A DNA stretch of 64,000 nucleotides from Oscillospiraceae bacterium (GCA_022509025.1 JAFLUB010000009.1:1-64000); one strand, 5' to 3'. Positions 33,408-42,644 are shown, numbered from the stretch's first letter. Numbers and translations are program-made. Notes: generated from the sequence alone by a model not told the origin.

Positions 33408-34403
33408 ATGGATAACGGAATAAAATTATATGTGGTGGTACCTTGCTACAATGAAGAAGCGGTACTGCCGGAAACGTCAAAAAGAATGCTTGATTTGTTT
33501 GATACCATGAAGCGCGACGGACTTATCTGTGAGGATAGCAGGATAGTATTCGTAGACGACGGTTCAAAGGATAAGACATGGAGTACGATTGATTCTCTTG
33601 CAAAAGCATATCCGGAAATAGCGGGAATAAAGCTTGCGCGTAACGCAGGCCATCAGAATGCCCTGTTCGGCGGACTTATGACTGTTAAGCATGACTGTGA
33701 CTGCGCAATTTCAATTGATGCGGATTTGCAGGACGATATAAATGTTATACCGGAAATGGTGAAGCATTATATAGACGGCTATGATGTTGTTTACGGCGTA
33801 AGAAACAAACGTGACACAGATACGTTCTTTAAGCGCACCACGGCAGTTGGCTTTTATAAGCTTATGCAGTTTATGGGAGTTAATATTATATTTAATCATG
33901 CCGATTACCGACTTATGAGTAAACGCGCTCTCAATGCACTTTCGGATTTCCCTGAAAGAAATATGTTCCTGCGTGGTATGGTTCCGCTGGTGGGTTACCG
34001 CTCGACAAGCGTGTATTATGACAGAAATGAACGTTTTGCGGGTGAGTCCAAGTATCCGCTAAAAAAGATGCTTTCTTTCGCATTTGACGGAATAACCTCA
34101 TTCAGCATAAGTCCGATACGTATGATTTCCGCGCTGGGTGCGATTGTATGCGTGATCGCTGTTATTATGGCGGTGTATGCGTTAGTGGAAAAGCTTATGG
34201 GAAACACCGGCGCAGGCTGGGCATCGTTGATGATGTCAATATGGTTTATAGGCGGAGTACAGCTTCTTTCGGTAGGACTTATAGGCGAGTATATAGGTAA
34301 GATGTATAAAGAGGTTAAGAGACGCCCGAGATATATTGTTGAGGCATATGTTAACGAAACGGACAGTAAAGAAAGATCGGAGGAAGTAACGGAAAATGTA
34401 TGA
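33408..34403 (+). CDS. Family 2 glycosyltransferase, GtrB/polyprenyl-phosphate type
   Basis: The 331-residue protein has a GT2 domain (about 1-225) with VVVPCYNEEAVLPET, FVDDGSKDKTW, LARNAGHQNALFGGL, and SIDADLQDD (metal-binding Asp-x-Asp). Two C-terminal membrane helices follow (about 235-260 and 270-295), then the IGEYIGKMYKEVKRRPRYIVE signature. This is the layout of GtrB/DPM1-like enzymes that load a sugar onto undecaprenyl phosphate for cell-surface decoration. The ATG at 33408 is preferred over 33390 because GGAGA lies 7 bases upstream. Its stop overlaps the next gene by 8 bases. Confidence 0.9.
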   Translation: MDNGIKLYVVVPCYNEEAVLPETSKRMLDLFDTMKRDGLICEDSRIVFVDDGSKDKTWSTIDSLAKAYPEIAGIKLARNAGHQNALFGGLMTVKHDCDCAISIDADLQDDINVIPEMVKHYIDGYDVVYGVRNKRDTDTFFKRTTAVGFYKLMQFMGVNIIFNHADYRLMSKRALNALSDFPERNMFLRGMVPLVGYRSTSVYYDRNERFAGESKYPLKKMLSFAFDGITSFSISPIRMISALGAIVCVIAVIMAVYALVEKLMGNTGAGWASLMMSIWFIGGVQLLSVGLIGEYIGKMYKEVKRRPRYIVEAYVNETDSKERSEEVTENV

Positions 34404-35328
34404 TATAGCTATAATCGGAGGAGGACCGGCGGGTATGTCAGCCGCGATATATGCCGCGCGCGGCGGAATGAAAACCATAGTTCTTGAAAAGCTTTCCTGC
34501 GGCGGACAGATGATACGGACGAACGAGATAGATAATTATCCAGGCTTCGGGGATAATCCCACAGGCGGCGAACTTGCGGAAACGATTGAAAAGCATGCTA
34601 AGAAATTCGATGTAGAATTTGCGTCTGAAAATGTCAAGTCAATAGAGAATGCTGAATATGGTGTAAAGGTAATCCATACCAGACGTAATAAGTACATGAC
34701 GAAGGCAATTATATTCGCTACCGGCGCGGTTCCGAAAACTCTCGGCGCAGCGGGTGAAGCGGAACTTACGGGTGCCGGTGTTTCGTACTGCGCTACATGT
34801 GACGGCGCGTTCTTTAAGGATAAAGAGGTATGTGTCGTAGGCGGCGGCAACACCGCGATAGAGGACGCTTTGTATCTTGCGCCTATCTGCAAAAAGGTGT
34901 ATGTCCTGAACCGCTCCGGTAAGCTTCGCGCGGCGGCATCACTTGTGGAAAGCGCGGCTAAAAATTCAAAGATACAGATTATCATGAACACGGTTGTCGA
35001 AAAATTCAATGGAACTACATCGCTTGAAAGCGTAACAGTGAAAAATACTGTTACGGACGAAAAAAGCACATTGAAAGTTTCGGGCGCGATTGTTGCTATC
35101 GGAATTACACCTTCCTCCAAGCTTGCTAAGGACTGCGGAGTTGAATGCTGTCAGCTTGGATTTATAAAAACCGATATGTATCTTGCGACCAACGTGAAAG
35201 GAATATTTGCCGCGGGAGATGTGAGAGTATCTCCTTTAAGACAGGTTATAACAGCCGCGGCGGACGGAGCCGTTGCGGCAACCACGGCGGTTAATTATGT
35301 GAATGAGTTAGGAATTAAGAGCGTATGA
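34396..35328 (+). CDS. trxB: Thioredoxin reductase-like flavoprotein lacking the canonical NADPH motif
   Basis: The 310-residue protein has the low-molecular-weight thioredoxin reductase fold: FAD site IIGGGPAGMSAAIYAARGG, redox pair YCATCDGAFF (Cys-Ala-Thr-Cys), a second dinucleotide site VCVVGGGNTAIEDALYLAP, and FAAGDVRVSPLRQVITAAADG. The stretch that normally reads His-Arg-Arg-x-x-x-Arg and binds the NADPH phosphate instead reads NRSGKLRA. Two of the three basic contacts are lost. Enzymes without this motif in Clostridia include forms that take electrons from ferredoxin or use other donors, so the donor here is uncertain. It overlaps the glycosyltransferase gene by 8 bases and the amidohydrolase gene by 4. 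Confidence 0.88.
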   Translation: MYDIAIIGGGPAGMSAAIYAARGGMKTIVLEKLSCGGQMIRTNEIDNYPGFGDNPTGGELAETIEKHAKKFDVEFASENVKSIENAEYGVKVIHTRRNKYMTKAIIFATGAVPKTLGAAGEAELTGAGVSYCATCDGAFFKDKEVCVVGGGNTAIEDALYLAPICKKVYVLNRSGKLRAAASLVESAAKNSKIQIIMNTVVEKFNGTTSLESVTVKNTVTDEKSTLKVSGAIVAIGITPSSKLAKDCGVECCQLGFIKTDMYLATNVKGIFAAGDVRVSPLRQVITAAADGAVAATTAVNYVNELGIKSV

Positions 35329-36491
35329 AAACACTGATTAAAAACGGACATATAATGTCCATGGACAATGCGCGCCGCGAATATGAAAACGGCGCGATTC
35401 TCTTTGATGAGAAGATTATATATATCGGAGAAATGAAGGACTTTTCCGGATATGATATTGACGAAGTGATTGATGCTAAGGGTATGATTGTCATGCCGGG
35501 ACTTATAGATGCGCATTGTCATCTGGGAATGTTTGAGGACTCTTTAGGCTTTGAGGGTGATGACGGAAACGAGGATACAGACCCTGTAATGCCGCATTTA
35601 AGGGCAATAGACGGAATAAATCCGTTTGACCGCGGATTTAAAGAGGCGCGTGACGCAGGCGTTACGTCTGTTGTCACAGGTCCCGGCAGCGCTAATCCGG
35701 TAGGGGGGCAGTTTGCCGCGATAAAGACATGCGGCATATGCGTGGATGATATGATTATAAAAGCGCCCGCCGCAATGAAAATGGCGCTGGGCGAAAATCC
35801 TAAAAGCGTCTATAACGAAAAGGATTCCGCGCCTGTCACGAGAATGGGCACAATGGCATTAATCCGTGAGCTTTTCATAAAGTCAAAGGAGTATATGCGC
35901 CGGATAGATGAATATGAGGAGAACAGCGATGATAATGAAAAGCCGGAATTTGACATGAAGCTTGAGGCTATGATTCCTGTTCTTCGCCGTGAGATACCGG
36001 TAAAAATCCATGCTCACCGCGCTGATGATATCTGCAGCGCGATAAGGATAGCGAAGGAATTTGATGTCGATGTTACGATAGAGCATTGTTCGGATGGTGA
36101 CGCTGTCGCAGATGTTCTGGAAAGAGAAGGGCTTCCACTGATGCTTGGACCCACTCTTTCGGACAGGAGCAAGCCGGAACTCAGGAACCTCACGTTTGAC
36201 ACCTATAAAAATCTTTCTGACAGGGGGCTTTCGGTTGCAATTATTACAGACCATCCTGAAATAACGGTAGGGAATTTACCGCTCTGCGCTGCTATGGCTG
36301 TAAAGTATGGAATGAACGAGGAAAAAGCGCTTCAGGCGATAACGATAAATGCGGCTGAGAATTGCCGTATTGAGGATAGGGTCGGAAGTCTTGAAGTAGG
36401 AAAAGACGCGGATATAGCGGTGTTTACCGACTTGCCTACGAGATTTGACGCTGTATGCGCTATGACGTTCATAAACGGAAAGAAAACTTAA
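35325..36491 (+). CDS. Amidohydrolase (imidazolonepropionase-like family)
   Basis: The 388-residue metal-dependent hydrolase has the flanking beta-sandwich start (LIKNGHIMSMDNARREYENGAI), the first metal motif PGLIDAHCHLG, a later KIHAHRADD and VTIEHCSDGD supplying His ligands, ITDHPE with the terminal Asp, and the closing segment GSLEVGKDADIAVF. The substrate is not evident; members act on cyclic amides, isoaspartyl dipeptides or prolidase-type substrates. It overlaps trxB by ATGA, so translation is coupled, but no functional link among the three operon members is known. Confidence 0.85.
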   Translation: MKTLIKNGHIMSMDNARREYENGAILFDEKIIYIGEMKDFSGYDIDEVIDAKGMIVMPGLIDAHCHLGMFEDSLGFEGDDGNEDTDPVMPHLRAIDGINPFDRGFKEARDAGVTSVVTGPGSANPVGGQFAAIKTCGICVDDMIIKAPAAMKMALGENPKSVYNEKDSAPVTRMGTMALIRELFIKSKEYMRRIDEYEENSDDNEKPEFDMKLEAMIPVLRREIPVKIHAHRADDICSAIRIAKEFDVDVTIEHCSDGDAVADVLEREGLPLMLGPTLSDRSKPELRNLTFDTYKNLSDRGLSVAIITDHPEITVGNLPLCAAMAVKYGMNEEKALQAITINAAENCRIEDRVGSLEVGKDADIAVFTDLPTRFDAVCAMTFINGKKT

Positions 36492-36520
36492 AATTAATAT
36501 AGAAAAAACATAAGTTCGTC

Positions 36521-36549
36521 TTGAAATCCATATGCAAATATGGTATGAT
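36521..36549 (+). promoter_or_regulatory. Sigma-A promoter of the L,D-transpeptidase gene
   Basis: TTGAAA (36521-36526) and TATGAT (36544-36549) are spaced by 17 bp. Confidence 0.6.
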
Positions 36550-36583
36550 TATAACGTAAATACAATAAAGGGAGCTAATAACA

Positions 36584-38005
36584 ATGATGAGAAAAACAAT
36601 AGCATTTTTCATAGCGGCAATGATGCTTATAAGCGCAAGTGGAGCGCTTGCCGCTCCGGATGCAACATCCGCGCCTGAGGAAACCGCGAATATAACAGCG
36701 GAATTAACCGGTTCAGACAGTGAAGCGGTAACCGCGTCACCGGAAGCTGAACCGTCTGATACGGACGCTCCCGGCATATCGTCTGCAGACGTTGCTGCGC
36801 CGAATACGCTGTCACCGACCGGAACAGTATCGCCGACACCTATGCCGACTCAGAATGTTCCTGAGAAGGAACTTTCAAAGGAGTTTAAGCTTGATATTGT
36901 AGTTACTCAGCATAAGTACATATTATCAAACAATGCTTTTATAGAGCTTTACAGCGAAGCAGGTGAGCTTCTCGGCTCTCAGCATAGATATGTAGGCTGG
37001 GATACTCCGAGCGTGAGCATGACTTTTGAAGTGCCGGAATACAGAATGGGAGAGAAATTCCGCGTAAAGCTAACTGAAGGTCTTCGTTCAATATCATATT
37101 ATGATCAGCGTGTTGAGCCGGGAGGTTACTTAGAGGTTCAGACTTATGGCTATCTTGATGAGGACGGAAAGTACGTTCAGAATAACGGAGCGACTATAGA
37201 GGGTAATCCGCATTATGATAAGGAAGTACGTATGTACGTGACAAATAAATGGCTTGATAACATATCACCGCGTGCAAGAATTGTTGACGGTATAACGATG
37301 ATGCCGGTACGTGCTATCGGTGAGGCGATGGGATTAGAGGTTAAATATAACCCTGATAACGACAGCGTTGCGTGCGCTATTGATGGTAGAACAGTCAGGT
37401 TCTATGCGAATAATATATATATGGAAACGTTCGGTGTAGGTGTGAATGCAGACCATGAAACTGTGTATATAGACGGCTCAATGTTTGTTCCCGTGCGCGC
37501 TCTTGCAAAAGCATTCGAGTGTACAGTTGAGGTCAGCGATTACAACGAATATATGGATGTACTTATTGGTGAATCACCGATTGTACATGAGGTAAGGAAC
37601 CGGAATCCGGTTAATCGTGACGGTATAGGAAGCAAAACCAACTATCTTGTCTGGGTATCAAAGCACGAGTATACAGTAAGAGTTTATGAGGGACAGCAGT
37701 ATAACTGGACACTCCTGAAGGAATTTCCGTGCGCTCTCGGCGCGTGGAATACGCCGACTATAACAGGTCAGTTTGAGTACATAGAAAGAACAAGATGGGA
37801 TTACAACGGATATTATGTAGGTCCTGTTCTCCGCTTCTATAACGGCTACGCGCTGCATTCAACGCTTCTATATTACGGCGGCGGCGAATATGACGGACGC
37901 GTTGGTGTGAATATTTCTCACGGCTGTATAAGATTGCATCCACAGGATATAAACTGGATTGCTGATACTATTCCTATGCATACGCGTATATACATAACAG
38001 AGTAA
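36584..38005 (+). CDS. Secreted L,D-transpeptidase (YkuD) with copper-amine-oxidase-type stalk domain
   Basis: The 473-residue protein has a signal peptide (ending near ALA, residue 22) and a Ser/Thr/Pro/Glu-rich spacer to about 95. A roughly 110-residue beta domain follows, then a copper-amine-oxidase N-terminal-like stalk (about 220-330, with ARIVDGITMMPVRAIGEAMG and IDGSMFVPVRALAKAF). A YkuD catalytic domain is at the end, with ALHSTLLYYGGG and VNISHGCIRLHPQD containing the catalytic Cys. YkuD enzymes form 3-3 cross-links in peptidoglycan or attach proteins to it. The stalk is common in Clostridia, and a related stalk occurs in the truncated gene at 63290. The start may be 36584 or 36587. 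Confidence 0.9.
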   Translation: MMRKTIAFFIAAMMLISASGALAAPDATSAPEETANITAELTGSDSEAVTASPEAEPSDTDAPGISSADVAAPNTLSPTGTVSPTPMPTQNVPEKELSKEFKLDIVVTQHKYILSNNAFIELYSEAGELLGSQHRYVGWDTPSVSMTFEVPEYRMGEKFRVKLTEGLRSISYYDQRVEPGGYLEVQTYGYLDEDGKYVQNNGATIEGNPHYDKEVRMYVTNKWLDNISPRARIVDGITMMPVRAIGEAMGLEVKYNPDNDSVACAIDGRTVRFYANNIYMETFGVGVNADHETVYIDGSMFVPVRALAKAFECTVEVSDYNEYMDVLIGESPIVHEVRNRNPVNRDGIGSKTNYLVWVSKHEYTVRVYEGQQYNWTLLKEFPCALGAWNTPTITGQFEYIERTRWDYNGYYVGPVLRFYNGYALHSTLLYYGGGEYDGRVGVNISHGCIRLHPQDINWIADTIPMHTRIYITE

Positions 38006-38084
38006 AATGGCGCTGCTGTATTTAGCGCAGACTGTTTAAAGGCATAGATAATATTATGAAAAAAGCCTTTAAAATACGAACAAA

Positions 38085-38126
38085 ACTCCCCCGACGGCGT
38101 GCCGTGACGGTACGCCGTCAGGGGAG
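38085..38126. terminator. Bidirectional terminator between the transpeptidase gene and ymdB
   Basis: CTCCCC (38086-38091) with GGGGAG (38121-38126) and GACGGCGT (38093-38100) with ACGCCGTC (38112-38119) form a long GC-rich stem. It is followed by TTTTTT on the plus strand and TTTTG on the minus strand. A weaker TTTAAAGGC/GCCTTTAAA pair lies just before it (about 38035-38074). Confidence 0.8.
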
Positions 38127-38174
38127 TTTTTTCGTTGAGCATCTGAATCCAATCAGCCCCATTGATTGATTGCA

Positions 38175-38957
38175 TTATTTCTCACGGTAAAAAATCCGTT
38201 CCGTGCCGGCGCATTTCCCGCTTTTGGGGTCTATTTCAAAAATGCATCCGCAAAATTGCCCTTTACCTTCCGCAATTTCAAACTTCTGTGGCATTCCGTT
38301 AAGAAACCTCTTTATAATAGAGTTTTTCTCTCTGCCTAAGATTGAAATCTGCGGACCGGTCATGCCAAGATCGGTGATATACCCTGTACCCTCGGGCATG
38401 ATAACGTCATCGGAGGTTTGCACGTGGGTATGCGTACCGAACACAACAGATACTTTGCCGTCAAGGAAATATCCCATAGCGAGCTTCTCGCTTGTTGCCT
38501 CCGCGTGAAAATCTACTAATATAATATTGGTGGATTTTTTTAGCTTTTCTATTTCCTTTTCCGCTTTTTCAAACGGTGAGTCTGAAGGCTCAAGATACGT
38601 TCTTCCTATGAGGTTTATAACTCCGACCTTTTCGCCGCTTCTTAAGGTGTGTATAAGGCTCCCCTCGCCGGGGCAGTCACCGCTGTAATTGGCGGGGCGG
38701 ATTACATTCCTTTCCTTGCGCATTATGTCAATGACTTCGCGGCATCCCCAGGTATGATTACCCATCGTCACTATATCAACGCCTGAACGCATAATCTCAT
38801 TATACGCGCTTCTTGCCATACCTCTGCCGTGCGTGGCATTCTCGCCGTTAGCAATGACAAGGTCAAGCTGTTTCTGATATTTCAACTCGTCAACGTATCG
38901 AAACAGCATTTCACGTCCGATACGGCTCACCACGTCACCGATACATAGTATTTTCAT
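38175..38957 (-). CDS. ymdB: YmdB-family metallophosphoesterase
   Basis: The 260-residue protein matches the YmdB family (calcineurin-like fold, shown in Bacillus to hydrolyse 2',3'-cyclic nucleotides and to influence biofilm genes and RNase Y-dependent decay). Motifs are MKILCIGDVVSRIGREML (metal Asp), ANGENATHGRGM, VTMGNHTWGCREVIDIM (metal Asn-His), LVDFHAEATSEKLAM and FGTHTHVQTSD. In Bacillus it sits beside rny. Here it starts only 21 bases after the ribH stop, behind GAAAGGATT, so it appears to be the last gene of the FMN-riboswitch-controlled riboflavin operon. Confidence 0.93.
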   Translation of the reverse strand: MKILCIGDVVSRIGREMLFRYVDELKYQKQLDLVIANGENATHGRGMARSAYNEIMRSGVDIVTMGNHTWGCREVIDIMRKERNVIRPANYSGDCPGEGSLIHTLRSGEKVGVINLIGRTYLEPSDSPFEKAEKEIEKLKKSTNIILVDFHAEATSEKLAMGYFLDGKVSVVFGTHTHVQTSDDVIMPEGTGYITDLGMTGPQISILGREKNSIIKRFLNGMPQKFEIAEGKGQFCGCIFEIDPKSGKCAGTERIFYREK

Positions 38958-38978
38958 AAAATACGTAATCCTTTCCAG

Positions 38979-39440
38979 TTATATATTCTTCATCAGATTT
39001 ACCATTTCCAGTGCAGACATAGCGCAGTCTGTACCCTTGTTTCCGGCTTTAGTGCCCGCGCGCTCTATAGCCTGCTCAATTGTGTCTGTTGTAAGTATAC
39101 CGAACAGCACCGGAACATCTGTTTCCAGAGATACAGCCGCGATTCCCTTTGAGACCTCGCTGCATACATAATCATAATGGTCGGTTGCGCCGCGTATAAC
39201 TGCGCCGACGCATATAACCGCGTCATATTTTCCGCTCTTAGCCACACGCTTTGCGGTAAGCGGTATTTCAAACGCGCCCGGAACCCAGACAGCGCTTATA
39301 TCGTCGTCCTTAACACCGTGACGCTTGAGGCAATCCTCTGCGCCGCTTACTAATTTTGAGGTTATAAACTCATTAAAGCGTGACGCAATGATTGCAACCT
39401 TAATCCCGTTTCCTGAAAAATTACCTTCTAATACTCTCAT
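38979..39440 (-). CDS. ribH: 6,7-dimethyl-8-ribityllumazine synthase
   Basis: RibH joins 5-amino-6-ribitylaminouracil and 3,4-dihydroxybutanone phosphate to make lumazine, the riboflavin precursor. The 153-residue protein has [54 protein letters not shown] (catalytic His) and [28 protein letters not shown], all canonical. It lies 29 bases after ribBA. Confidence 0.96.
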   Translation of the reverse strand: MRVLEGNFSGNGIKVAIIASRFNEFITSKLVSGAEDCLKRHGVKDDDISAVWVPGAFEIPLTAKRVAKSGKYDAVICVGAVIRGATDHYDYVCSEVSKGIAAVSLETDVPVLFGILTTDTIEQAIERAGTKAGNKGTDCAMSALEMVNLMKNI

Positions 39441-39469
39441 TTTCTTTTCCTCCTGATACTTTTATAATA

Positions 39470-40663
39470 TTAATAATTTAATAAATGTCCCATTCTGTTC
39501 TGTTTTGTTCTGAGATAGAACTCGTTTTCTTTCTTCGCCTCTATCTGGATAGGCAGACGCTCTGTTATCTCTATGCCGTATTCCGAAAGGTCTGAAATCT
39601 TTTCGGGGTTGTTTGTCATGATACGAAGCTTTGAAACGCCGAGGTCTTTTAAAATCTGCGCGCCTTCGCTGTAATCACGTAAATCCGGCGCGAAACCAAG
39701 CTGTACGTTTGCTTCAAGCGTGTCATATCCCTTTTCCTGCAGGTCGTACGCTTTTATCTTATTAAGAAGTCCGATTCCTCGTCCCTCCTGACGCAGATAA
39801 AGAAGTATTCCGCGCCCTTCCTTGGATATAGTCAAAAGTGCCTTTTCAAGCTGCTCGCCGCAGTCGCAGCGGAGCGAGCCGAAAACATCTCCGGTGAGAC
39901 ACTCGGAATGTACGCGGCACAGAACACTTTCGCCGTCAGAAACATTACCTGCCACAAGAGCGACGTGGTGCGCGCCTGTTATGGTATTTTTATAGCCGTA
40001 AATATCAAAGTTGCCGTACTTTGTCGGCAGCTTCGCCTTCGATACCTGTACCATAAACTTATCATGCAGGCGGCGGTATGCTTGCAAATCCTTTATTGTT
40101 ATTGTGGTAAGATTATGCTTCTTTGCGAAAGCGTCAAGCTCCTCGCCGCGCATCATTGTGCCGTCCTCAGCCATAATTTCACAGCATAATCCGACAGGCT
40201 CCAGACCGCTGAGGCGCATCAGGTCAACTGTCGCTTCCGTATGTCCGTTTCTTTCAAGTACTCCGCCCGGTCTTGATTCAAGCGGAAACATGTGTCCGGG
40301 ACGGCGGAATGACAGGGGAGTGGATGATGGTTCCACGCACATACGCGCCGTGAACCCTCTTTCCTCTGCCGAGATGCCTGTTGTTACGTCTACATGGTCG
40401 ATTGACTCGGTAAATGCAGTCTCGTGGTTATCGGTATTATTTGCAACCATTGGTCTGAGACCGAGCTTTAAAGTATACTCACTGCTCATTGGCATACATA
40501 TAAGTCCTTTTGCGTATGTTGCCATGAAATTCAGGTTTTCCGTTGTGGCGTGGCGCGCCGCGCAGATTAAATCACCCTCGTTTTCACGGTCAGGGTCGTC
40601 TGTTACCAATATAAGCTTTCCGTTTTTGATATCTTCAATAGCTTTTTCTATTTTTTCGGTCAT
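39470..40663 (-). CDS. ribBA: Bifunctional DHBP synthase / GTP cyclohydrolase II
   Basis: The 397-residue fusion makes both branches of riboflavin precursors. The N-terminal RibB half (1 to about 200) has [18 protein letters not shown] and [22 protein letters not shown] and converts ribulose 5-phosphate to dihydroxybutanone phosphate. The C-terminal RibA half (about 205-397) has [21 protein letters not shown] (zinc Cys residues) and [18 protein letters not shown] and opens GTP. The ATG at 40663 follows AGGAGGAAAAC; the longer frame overlaps ribE without a ribosome binding site. Confidence 0.96.
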   Translation of the reverse strand: MTEKIEKAIEDIKNGKLILVTDDPDRENEGDLICAARHATTENLNFMATYAKGLICMPMSSEYTLKLGLRPMVANNTDNHETAFTESIDHVDVTTGISAEERGFTARMCVEPSSTPLSFRRPGHMFPLESRPGGVLERNGHTEATVDLMRLSGLEPVGLCCEIMAEDGTMMRGEELDAFAKKHNLTTITIKDLQAYRRLHDKFMVQVSKAKLPTKYGNFDIYGYKNTITGAHHVALVAGNVSDGESVLCRVHSECLTGDVFGSLRCDCGEQLEKALLTISKEGRGILLYLRQEGRGIGLLNKIKAYDLQEKGYDTLEANVQLGFAPDLRDYSEGAQILKDLGVSKLRIMTNNPEKISDLSEYGIEITERLPIQIEAKKENEFYLRTKQNRMGHLLNY

Positions 40664-40673
40664 TGTTTTCCTC

Positions 40674-41303
40674 CTAAAAATCATATTCTCTCAGGAAATC
40701 CTCGGTTATTCCGCTTTCTTTTCCTATCAGCTTTTCAATATATTTCCCGACTATATCACATTCTAAATTAACTCTGTCACCCGGTTTTGTGGAAAACAGG
40801 GTAGTTTGTTCCGCGGTATGCGGAATAAGCGAAATTGAAAAAGCGTCCTTATAAAGCTTTGCCACGGTCAGACTGATGCCATTCACAGCCACAGACCCTT
40901 TTTCGATTATATAACGCATAATATTACTTTCCGCGCCGATTGTGACAATTATAGAATTATCTTCACGAATAAGCGAGCGCATAATTCCCGTGCCGTCTAT
41001 ATGCCCCGAAACTATATGTCCGCCGAAGCGTCCGTTCGCGCTCATCGCGCGTTCAAGATTTACCCTTGAACCTGTTTTCAATGTTCCAAGAGCCGTGCGC
41101 CGCATAGTTTCAGGCGTGACGTCTGCCATGAATATGTTCCCTTTTATATCCGCTGCTGTGAGACACACTCCGTTTACGGCTATGCTGTCGCCCAATTTGA
41201 TATCATCAAAAATCAGGCTGCCTTTTACAGATAGTGAGCAGGAATGCGCTCCGCGTCTTATTTCGCTGATTTCGCCTACTTCTTCAATTATACCCGTAAA
41301 CAT
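40674..41303 (-). CDS. ribE: Riboflavin synthase, alpha subunit
   Basis: This enzyme dismutates two lumazines into riboflavin. The protein of about 209 residues consists of two homologous barrel repeats: [12 protein letters not shown] with [16 protein letters not shown], and the second with [15 protein letters not shown]-like and [13 protein letters not shown]. The ATG (41303 or the adjacent one at 41306) overlaps the ribD stop, so translation is coupled. It is the second gene of the riboflavin operon. Confidence 0.95.
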   Translation of the reverse strand: MFTGIIEEVGEISEIRRGAHSCSLSVKGSLIFDDIKLGDSIAVNGVCLTAADIKGNIFMADVTPETMRRTALGTLKTGSRVNLERAMSANGRFGGHIVSGHIDGTGIMRSLIREDNSIIVTIGAESNIMRYIIEKGSVAVNGISLTVAKLYKDAFSISLIPHTAEQTTLFSTKPGDRVNLECDIVGKYIEKLIGKESGITEDFLREYDF

Positions 41304-42379
41304 CATACCACCTCGTATTCAATCAGGATATCATCATCAAACCTTGTTATCTCAGGATTTTTGAGATTTATCGCGTTTTTCACAAGCGTTACGCCCATAG
41401 CCGCGACCGCGTCCTTGCCGTCCGCGCCTATAAGCTTCGGAGCGAGATATATCTGTACCTTGTTCACAATTCCTGTGTTTAATGCGCTTGCGTGTATTCT
41501 TCCTCCGCCCTCTATAAGCACGCTGTCAATTCCCATTGCTCCAAGTGATTTCATTAACTCTGATAAATCGGTATGACCATCTTTTTCAGGGGTGTTTATC
41601 AGATGTACTCCCAAAGCTTCAAGAGCGTGTATTTTATCAGTATCGATATCGGTATAAGCTATATACGTTGGTATATCCTTTGCCGTGCTGACTATTTTTG
41701 AATTTAAAGGAGTTCTAAGATGGCTGTCGCATATAATCCGTATCGGATGCGCAGGGTTATCCGCGCGGCAGTTAAGCATAGGGTCATCGGCTATGATGGT
41801 GTCCACACCGACAAGGATAGCCGCGGCGAGTTTACGCGTTTCATGCGTATGCGCGCGTGATTTTTCGTTCGTAATCCATTTCGAGTCACCGCCCGCAGCA
41901 GCAATTTTTCCGTCTGCCGATATAGCGGCTTTTAATATAACATACGGAGTTTTTGTGGTTATATAGTGGAAGAAGATATCATTGAGCGCGTCACATTCGT
42001 CTCTCAGGACGTTTTCTATAACCTCGATTCCGTGGCTTCTGAGAATCTCTATCCCTTTTCCCGCCACAAGCGGATTAGGGTCAGGCGAACCCATAAACAC
42101 GCGTTTTATTCCGCTCGCAATAATTGCGTCCGTACACGGCGGATTTTTGCCGTGATGGCAGCACGGTTCAAGCGTGACATATATATCCGCGCCATCAGCG
42201 CTTTCCGTGAGATTCCTTATTGCATCTCTTTCGGCGTGTATTTCGCCGTATTTGGCATGGAATCCCTCGCCTATGATTTTGTTATTTTTAACAATAACCG
42301 CGCCGACAAGCGGATTGGGATTAACAAAGCCTGTGCCTTTTTTTGCAAGCTCTATAGCGCGGCGCATATATTTTTCCAT
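41303..42379 (-). CDS. ribD: Bifunctional pyrimidine deaminase/reductase
   Basis: RibD deaminates and then reduces the pyrimidine produced by RibA. The 358-residue protein has an N-terminal deaminase domain with GEIHAERDAIRN (His-Ala-Glu) and VTLEPCCHHGKNPPCTDAII (zinc Cys residues), and a C-terminal reductase domain from about 145 with VILKAAISADGKIAAAGGDSKWIT and LIEGGGRIHASALNTG. It is the first gene of the operon. The ATG directly follows the T run of the riboswitch terminator, and its ribosome binding site is inside the terminator stem. Confidence 0.96.
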   Translation of the reverse strand: MEKYMRRAIELAKKGTGFVNPNPLVGAVIVKNNKIIGEGFHAKYGEIHAERDAIRNLTESADGADIYVTLEPCCHHGKNPPCTDAIIASGIKRVFMGSPDPNPLVAGKGIEILRSHGIEVIENVLRDECDALNDIFFHYITTKTPYVILKAAISADGKIAAAGGDSKWITNEKSRAHTHETRKLAAAILVGVDTIIADDPMLNCRADNPAHPIRIICDSHLRTPLNSKIVSTAKDIPTYIAYTDIDTDKIHALEALGVHLINTPEKDGHTDLSELMKSLGAMGIDSVLIEGGGRIHASALNTGIVNKVQIYLAPKLIGADGKDAVAAMGVTLVKNAINLKNPEITRFDDDILIEYEVV

Positions 42380-42409
42380 AAAAAAACGCCTCCGTTATCT
42401 TTCGGGGCG
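42380..42409 (-). terminator. Riboswitch expression platform: terminator enclosing the ribD ribosome binding site
   Basis: On the minus strand CGCCCCG, an 8-nt loop, CGGAGGCG and seven T residues form an intrinsic terminator (one bulged A). The GGAGG that serves ribD is in its 3' arm and the ATG follows the T run at once, so the stem could block both transcription and translation. Confidence 0.75.
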
Positions 42410-42443
42410 GATAATATCCCTAAAAAGAGGAATATAGATATTA

Positions 42444-42565
42444 GTCTTCTTCCATCCGGACTTTACCGTCGGTTTCGGATTTGCACCGAATCGGCCTTCA
42501 TGGCTCGCGGACTTATGGCAAACGCCAATCACCGCCGGTTATGAATCTCACATACCCCGAAGATA
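42444..42565 (-). promoter_or_regulatory. FMN riboswitch (RFN element)
   Basis: On the minus strand the conserved RFN blocks appear in order: ATCTTCGGGGTATGTGA, TAACCGGCGGTGATTGG, AGTCCGCGAGCC, GATTCGGTGCAAATCCG, ACCGACGGTAAAGTCCGGAT and GGAAGAAGA. The outer ATCTTC/GAAGA stem closes it. FMN binding is known to switch off riboflavin genes through this element. It governs ribD-ribE-ribBA-ribH and, by position, ymdB. Confidence 0.96.
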
Positions 42566-42580
42566 TTTTCTTTATATATA

Positions 42581-42609
42581 ATATTACACCTATAGTATAT
42601 TTTTGTCAA
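42581..42609 (-). promoter_or_regulatory. Sigma-A promoter of the riboflavin operon
   Basis: On the minus strand a perfect TTGACA (42609-42604) and TAATAT (42586-42581) are 17 bp apart, just upstream of the riboswitch. Confidence 0.8.
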
Positions 42610-42644
42610 TAGAAACCGGAAATAAAAACAATCTTCTTTTTGGA

